DNA from: Apostichopus japonicus
Lineage: Eukaryota > Echinodermata > Holothuroidea > Aspidochirotida > Stichopodidae
NCBI RefSeq assembly: GCF_037975245.1
Contig: NC_092561.1
Location: 434,001 to 498,000 of the forward strand
Direction of reading: 5' to 3'
DNA length: 64,000 bases
A program made the translations under genes and the position numbers. The notes under the pieces were generated by a model. That model was not told the DNA's origin. It made no database searches and saw only the letters and a program-made list of their open reading frames with translations. Below are positions 58,301 through 64,000 of this stretch, piece after piece (position 1 is the stretch's first letter; every line of letters begins with the position of its first letter).

Positions 58301-61300
58301 AAAGTACACCAATGTATGCATGCACATTATGTAATAAGACCATGCAATGAATGCCGTTTTCTTTGATCGTGAATCAGTTTACAAATGCATGGCATTTTAA
58401 GCTTTCCAAGAATTTGACTTTCCCCAACAGCTAGGTGGAATCGATGCCAATCTATTTTGGAGATGCCGTTGTTGTGTTATTTTCCAGCTATTGATTACTA
58501 TCATCAAAGTTCTTCTTGCATGAAATATTAATAACATATCTATCTTAATTTCCAATCACCAGGGTTTCATCCCGATGTGCCGTCCTATCCATTTGAAGAG
58601 CAGTACGATAATTTTGCGTTTAACTCATTGTTGACACGCGAGGAGGCTATTTTTGCGATGAACAAAGTGAGGGCGGAATGCAACAAAGTCTCTGCCATGT
58701 CTCTCTTTCATGTTCCGATGACAAAATACTTGAGATTGGAAGAGTTTGAACAAACTCAGAGCCAAGCAAGCTCACAGGTATGTCCAAAATAACCTGTCTT
58801 TTTAATAGAAAAGGAACTGGAGAAATAAAAGAAAATGGAGGGTCCAAATTTGTTTCCGTAGCCAGAAGTTCCATTCATCTCAGTTTTTTATCACTGCATT
58901 TCTTCAGAGAGAAGTGTACTTGAATATATTCACTTGAAGTGTTCAGTGTTAAATTGAACATATGTAGCTTTTCAAAGAAAAGATAAAAGCATTTGAAGGA
59001 AGTATCATCTTGATGGTAAAAAAGTGAAGGAATTCTTCATATTAATGAACTTTGGGTAACTCCCTATATAGCATAAATTAAGATTGGGTTTCACAAAACA
59101 TTTATAAAATTGCAAACTTGGTCACTTCTGTCATGAGAATAAATCATTTGTTTATATCGCAAGTTCTGGACATGGTCTTTTTCATATTATTTTTATCTGT
59201 GTTCAAAGGTACAATTATTCCTGAAGGACAGTTGGATCGCTACTCTGAGAGCAGCCATTAGGACCAGTCTCAGAGATGTAGGTAAAGGCTGGTACAACCT
59301 ACATGAGACTAACTGGGAAGTCTACCAAAGATCTAAGCTTAAAAGCTTCATGGAAATGGTTAAGTTTTGCATGCAGGTAGGTCAGCCATCTTCTCTTCAC
59401 CGGGGGGGGGGGGTCGGGGGTTGTAAATTAGTTTTGAAAGTTTGATGATTAGCTGTGAATCAAATAAATCACTTTACCAACTTTTTTCACCTCAAGATTT
59501 ATTATTGGCAAAATGGCTACTTTTCAACTACAAAGATTTTAGGTTTAATGTTGGAAAGGAAAACAAGATTGGGTGAAAAGCAAAGGCATGTGGCTGGAAG
59601 TGAACAATTGTAAACAAGATTTCCCTACAATAGGTTTATTTCGTTTAGAAGAATTTGGGATTTGAAACCCTTTTGTCTCGTCTGAGAGATGTCTTTTGTT
59701 ATCTGTTCTACTGTGATTATTCTACAGAATAACTGGATTAAACTTGCAGCCAAGTTGTTCAATTATTACTGCCGATAGTCAGACTGCTGATTGTAAATTT
59801 TAATATAAATTTTGCAGTTGCATTTATTTTATTTTTTTGGAGGGGGGGTGCCAGGGGTGGTTATTAGATAAACACATTTAGTGCTCTTTCTGACGGTCTC
59901 TGTAATTTTCAGTTTGATCTCGGTGTTATTTTGGAGAGATTAGTATCCAAGTCTCTTGTGGTATTGATAACTGTTAACAGACCTTAGGGACAGCATGATT
60001 GTAAGACCTTATCTCGCATTTTTTAGTTAATTTACCGTTTTGTTTGCAGGATTCTTTGAGGTATCTGGTGCAGGATTCGTTAGTCAGTTTTACTCAGATG
60101 TTACTGGACGCTGCGTTCTCAGTACTGGAGCTGTCAGGGGAGATGGAATGGGGAATGAATCTCATTCACAGCCAGTTTAAGTAAGTTATCTCTTCAAATT
60201 CCACAAAAAAAAGCATTGAAAGTGTAGACTCGATTAAAACCTTGCTTGCAAATTCACATGTAAAAAATCTTGTAATTTAATTAATTTTCAGATACCAAAA
60301 TCAAAATGAACATTTTAGGGGAGTTAGAAATATTTTGCTTGCTTAACCTCATCTTAAGTCAATATTTTATAATTTTTTTCAAGGCTAAACTTTGAACACA
60401 TTAATAGAGATGTATAAAGCCCAAATTTATCATACCTTTGTTTACTTCTATGAAGCACCAAAATTTGCTAAAAAAGAAATATAAATCATCTTTACCTTTA
60501 TACTGTTTCTTTACTAAACTGTATTGTTTATTCTTGTTTGCATTTTGACATATTAGCCAAATACATTCTTCATGTTTTGATGCATAGTTGTATCCCATCA
60601 TTTGTACAGCATATCACTTATTAACTCCCTTTTTCCTCCTGAAATTTTAATTTCAGACCAAAGAAAAATTGTCTGTTTTATGTGGACCTTATTTTGGACA
60701 AGGAAGGCAGCCATTACACAACCAACCTGACCAGCTTTGCCTCGGTTCTGATATCTCTGTTTAACAAAGGCATTGCAGCTACACACAATGTACCACAATT
60801 AGAAAAGGTATGCTTTGGAAAAAAACATATATATTGATATTTAATTTGTACAGTTTTAAGCAAATGTGAACGTAAAATGTCGATTTTGATGTACTCAAAT
60901 GGATAACAATGCTTCAGTAATAGGAAAGTTATGAAACTGTGTACAAACTGGAGATTATTTTACCATTCTGTTGCTTAGTCAAAATCAAACAGAGACTTCG
61001 ATATTGGAAGGGCCTTTATTTCATAAGTGGAAAAGAAGAAAAAATAAAAAACGTTTTAAGACAGTTTGATGCATTGTCCATGTGTAACATCACAAATAAT
61101 TTGACTTACGTACCAAATAAAATGAAGCAATACCCACAATGTTTTTTTTCTTCTCAGCAATGAAACATGCTATCAAGATGAAAAAGAAGATCAAAGTGTT
61201 TCCTTTTTTATTTTTTATCTGTATTAAATATTTTAGAAATTCTAGCCTAGTTTGTTATTCCTAATCCACACTCCTGCATGCTAAGTGAAAACCATGTTCT

Positions 61301-63479
61301 CCTCTCTGCCTCCTCTCAGTATGTCTTGGAGGATATATTCTGGGCCGACACACCCCTCCTTGAGTCCGTAGGGGAACACGAACCAAAGGTAGAGGAACTG
61401 AGGGACACCATCACCATGGCGATAAGCAAGGCCCTGATCCCAATGAGAGCCTATGCGAGAGCTTACGAAAAGTACCTAGAGCTGAATAACCTGGAAATTA
61501 ACGACTACATTGAGTGAGTAAATTAGAAGAAGTCATATTGTAATAATATAAATTATCTGGTAATATTATATTTGAAGGTCTGCACATTCATTATCAATTA
61601 AAATAGTTAGGTTTTTACCTTCTTGTAATGTGCATTTACCTTTTGGGACACAAATCACATGTTAGACATTTGTATTGCAATGGAGTGTAGGTGTGTAGTT
61701 AAACCTTACATGGTATGCAGATACACCTTAAAAAGGTGTGTAGGTACACATTTCAAGGTGTGTAGTTACACATTGCAACCTGTGTAGTTACACATTGCAA
61801 TGTGTGTAATCCCACCTTGCAAGGTGTGTAGTTACACCTTGCAAGGTGTGAACTGATGCCTAAAATAAATCTTGTAACATTTCTTTCCCTTCAAATTGAC
61901 AGAGACTATAGCTCCAAAGAGCACACAGCATCTGAGGTGAAGCAGGAGATTGAGATGCACCTACAAGAAAAGGAGGTTCTGGAGAATGTTATTCCTAGCA
62001 ACATCATGATCGGTCCATTCTATGTCAACACAGAGAGTGTCAGGCAAGGACTCAGCAAGAAACGAAAGGCCATGGCAAATGCTCTGCTTGAACTACTGGC
62101 CAAGAAACTGAGGACACAGGCCGAAGACGTGAGTGTGCTACTTGGCAGTATGGTGTGCCTATGAGTATTAATATGACTTGAAATTAGAATGGCTGGCAGT
62201 TTGTAGAGTATGCTTGTGGATGTTTCTTTGAACTCTGTTAAATAAATTTTGCATCATTCTTTGTGAAATGACTAAACTTTTGGGGATAATAAAGCTCTAT
62301 TATTATAGGTGTATTAACACTCTACCATCAGTTCTGGAGGAATTGATTCAGAGTGGAATTCAGTTTATGCTGTTTGTAAGGGGAATACAAGAAGAAACTT
62401 TAAGAATATGAAACTAGAATCTTACCTAGTAATATGACATACATTATGAGAATGTATGTCTTAACACACAATGCTAATGTATGGATGAGGAAACAGGCCA
62501 TTCATTGTTCACATTCACTGCAGAAAAGTAAACGGTATAGAAGACCATAAATTCAAGTCAATTGATGGTGGCACCTTAGTGTTACAAAATTAGGACTTTT
62601 GGGAATACAATTTTTCTACTTGAGGGTCTTACATGTGTGTTTGTGAAGAGTCTTAGATCTGATAAAGCATCACATTGAATTGGATATTTTTTCCAGGCCT
62701 GTGAAGAGTTCAAATCCGTCTCCCGCCGTCTCTACGACAAACCAAACTGCATCGAGGATCTCGCCGAGCAGAAGGAATGGATGAAGACCATCCCGGAGAA
62801 ACTGAAAGAGCATCAGGAGTTGATCGATAAAGCCATGACAGATTACGAACTGATAGAGGAATTCTACTACAGCCTCTCCACAGATGACTTTAATCTCAAG
62901 TAAGGAAAGCATTGATGGCATGTATCTGCTGTAAAGGGGATGTGTCCCCCTCCCCTCCCCCCACCCCCTTGCTAAGTTCACCAAAATCCCACCAGCTGGA
63001 CCAGAATATTTAAATTCCTGACAAAGATTTTGTCAAAGGTTCTTTACCCTTATGCACTGTGTTGGTTGCATTCTTTCTCTCTTGGTTGTTGTTTGATTCT
63101 GTACAGATATATTGTCATCAAGAACATGTAACAGAGAACACTAAGTCACAATGTCCCTTCTAGCTGCACCAACAGTTTCTTAAGCGATTATTCAATTCTT
63201 TGAAAACAGTTAACAGGTAAACAGCAAAAAATTGTGCTGTTGGCTCTGTTTGTACCTGTTGTTTACAAGCCTGTTCATAACATTGTTAACTATTGTTCTT
63301 TTTCCTTTGTATATATATTTTTTTTGTTCATTTCCAGGTGGAGTGCCATATCTTGGCCTCACAAGATTGAACTTCAGATGGAACAGACCTATACCAGTCT
63401 TGAAGAAGACCAAGAGAGGTTCAACAAGATCCAAATGACAGATCAAAATAACTTCCAAGATAAACTGGACTCTCTCCAG
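52304..63479 (+). CDS. DNAH1: Axonemal dynein heavy chain 1, N-terminal part (continues past window)
   Basis: Fourteen exons, 2724 nt, 908 codons, all phases consistent: 52304-52471, 53513-53680, 54145-54529, 54977-55138, 56208-56460, 57058-57215, 58563-58777, 59209-59376, 60050-60180, 60657-60807, 61320-61513, 61903-62128, 62697-62899, 63338-63479. The product aligns along its length with the tail of vertebrate DNAH1: RYPEIKQRGFYSDI (residues 33-46), HCPRKIEIERRK, FDCRTPTEWLAMG, SLRDVGKGWYNLHETNWEVY, YARAYEKYLELNN, IGPFYVNTESVRQGLSKKRK, IQMTDQNNFQDKLDSLQ. DNAH1 is the heavy chain of an inner-arm dynein in cilia and flagella. Only the tail before the linker is here; the AAA motor lies beyond the right edge. 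An in-frame ATG at 52256 could add 16 residues, but an acceptor-like CAG precedes the ATG chosen. Confidence 0.95.
52651..52955 (+). repeat. tRNA-derived SINE-like element, copy 1 (long form)
   Basis: The head resembles a class II (leucine-type) tRNA: GCTGTGGCTGAGTGGATAAA (A box) and GGTTCGATACCCTG (B box). The body has CATAGTAAGGTGGGTTTTTC and ends near TAACTGCTGATTATTATTT. It shares head, body and end with the copy at 55969, which lacks a central ~130 bases. It lies in the first DNAH1 intron. Confidence 0.75.
55479..55830 (+). repeat. tRNA-derived SINE-like element (second family)
   Basis: The head has TGGTCAATTGGTTAAGGCAG (A box) and CAGGTTTGAGTCCTGG (B box). The body carries the widely seen AGCAAGGCACTTAATC and CATCCAGGTGTATAATG segments. 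A 3' part with GGGGTTAAGTGTTTTATAAT and CTTCGGCCTTGAA follows. It lies in the DNAH1 intron between exons 4 and 5. Confidence 0.72.
55969..56149 (+). repeat. tRNA-derived SINE-like element, copy 2 (internally deleted)
   Basis: Same family as 52651-52955: GCTGTGGCCAAGTGGATAAA, GGGTTCG, CATAGTAAGGTGGGTTTTTC, TTTCTCCCACA and ATAACTGCTGATCATT. The central segment between AAGAGCAATC and GGGTTTCTCC is missing relative to copy 1. It ends about 60 bases before DNAH1 exon 5. Confidence 0.75.
57325..58205. repeat. Minisatellite with ~38/45-bp alternating units, about 20 copies
   Basis: AAGGCTGAATCAGTATCAAA, CTATCAAGTATC and AGTATCAAAGTATC alternate, with and without an extra AGTATC segment, so unit length varies. 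It begins within 110 bases of the end of DNAH1 exon 6 and fills most of that intron. Confidence 0.93.
61688..61851. repeat. ~22-bp palindromic tandem repeat
   Basis: Each unit resembles AAGGTGTGTAGTTACACCTT, a 7-bp inverted repeat with a 6-nt loop, joined by the palindrome TTGCAA. About seven copies. The array ends about 50 bases before the acceptor of DNAH1 exon 12 (61903), so transcripts could fold strongly there. Confidence 0.88.
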
Positions 63480-64000
63480 GTAGGAATTAAACTTGTCTTT
63501 ACTTTATCCATTAACGCGCACAATTTGTCAGCCATGAGTACAGAAGAGAAGCAAACACTTGGTTACTTAAAATTCTAGTAGGAAGTGTATTATAGATAGG
63601 GGTTGAATCAACTAATTCCAATTAGTAGGTACAAGCTTAATATATGTAGTCTACTTGTCTATTCTTTCAGACTGCTATTTGTAATTTCCCTGTTCCTAGC
63701 TCAGTTTAAGACATATCGGAGGTGGTTCCGTGGATTGACCTTTCTTACCCTATATTTTTGTTCAAAGGTTGGCTGTAAGCTTCAAGCCAATGTAGCTTTT
63801 TCTGCCTACAGACTGTAAGAGGGCATTTGGACTCCAGTTCAATCCCCCTCCACCCTCATCTTACTCCTTCCCCTCACCCTCTCCTCTCCCTACCCTTCTT
63901 CGGTTTTGCTGCTGCTAATGTGGGTCCATTTAAAATAGTTTAACATGCTGGATGAAATGCTTCACATTGCATGTAATTCAGTAAGACTACCAATATATTT
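63480..64000 (+). other. DNAH1 intron continuing past the window
   Basis: After the donor at 63480 no sequence resembling the next conserved DNAH1 segment is visible. Pyrimidine-rich DNA lies at 63840-63900. The next exon is expected to the right of the window. Confidence 0.6.

Overview
This window is animal nuclear DNA. Its genes are split into short exons by AT-rich introns with GT-AG borders, and it is crowded with tandem repeats, tRNA-derived SINE-like units and short inverted-repeat transposons. The proteins (USP47, an axonemal dynein heavy chain of the DNAH1 type, an NXPE-family protein, a multi-C2 protein) and the repeat style point to a marine invertebrate deuterostome. An echinoderm such as a sea cucumber is my best guess, but that is inference from general character. 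No bacterial, viral or CRISPR feature is seen.

Layout: (1) 670-4633 (+), the last six exons of a synaptotagmin-like protein with several C2 domains whose calcium-binding aspartates appear lost. (2) 7603-13594 (-), a complete four-exon NXPE-family gene with a signal anchor and a PC-esterase domain; its introns hold a 127-bp tandem repeat, a ~600-bp tetranucleotide microsatellite and a 763-bp TIR transposon with a 6-bp target duplication. (3) 16517-39494 (+), a complete USP47 gene of 28 predicted exons (about 1410 residues) with all exon phases consistent, one GC-AG intron, and about nine unrelated or related minisatellites in its introns. (4) 43596-44399 (-), an unrecognised 267-residue ORF, convergent with USP47. 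(5) 45202-51560, a transposon-rich intergenic block: two TIR elements with target duplications, a tRNA-like unit, a 22-bp minisatellite and a dispersed repeat carrying a hammerhead-like core. (6) 52304-63479 (+), the first 14 exons (908 codons) of DNAH1, running off the right edge.

Exon borders were set by hand from splice consensus, reading-frame continuity and similarity to remembered family sequences; a one-base slip is possible at some borders. USP47 (4233 nt), NXPE (1725 nt) and the DNAH1 part (2724 nt) all sum to whole codons. The genes do not form an operon or obvious pathway: USP47 is a deubiquitinase, DNAH1 an inner-arm ciliary motor, NXPE a secretory-pathway protein.

The most unusual structures are: a 110-bp tandem array at the end of USP47 exon 19 that copies the exon end and its 5' splice site about 13 times, creating a ladder of possible 51-nt in-frame mini-exons; a 63-bp (21-codon) minisatellite open in frames on both strands, merging into a related ~122-bp array; a family of TIR elements sharing modules; and hammerhead-ribozyme-like cores in dispersed repeats.
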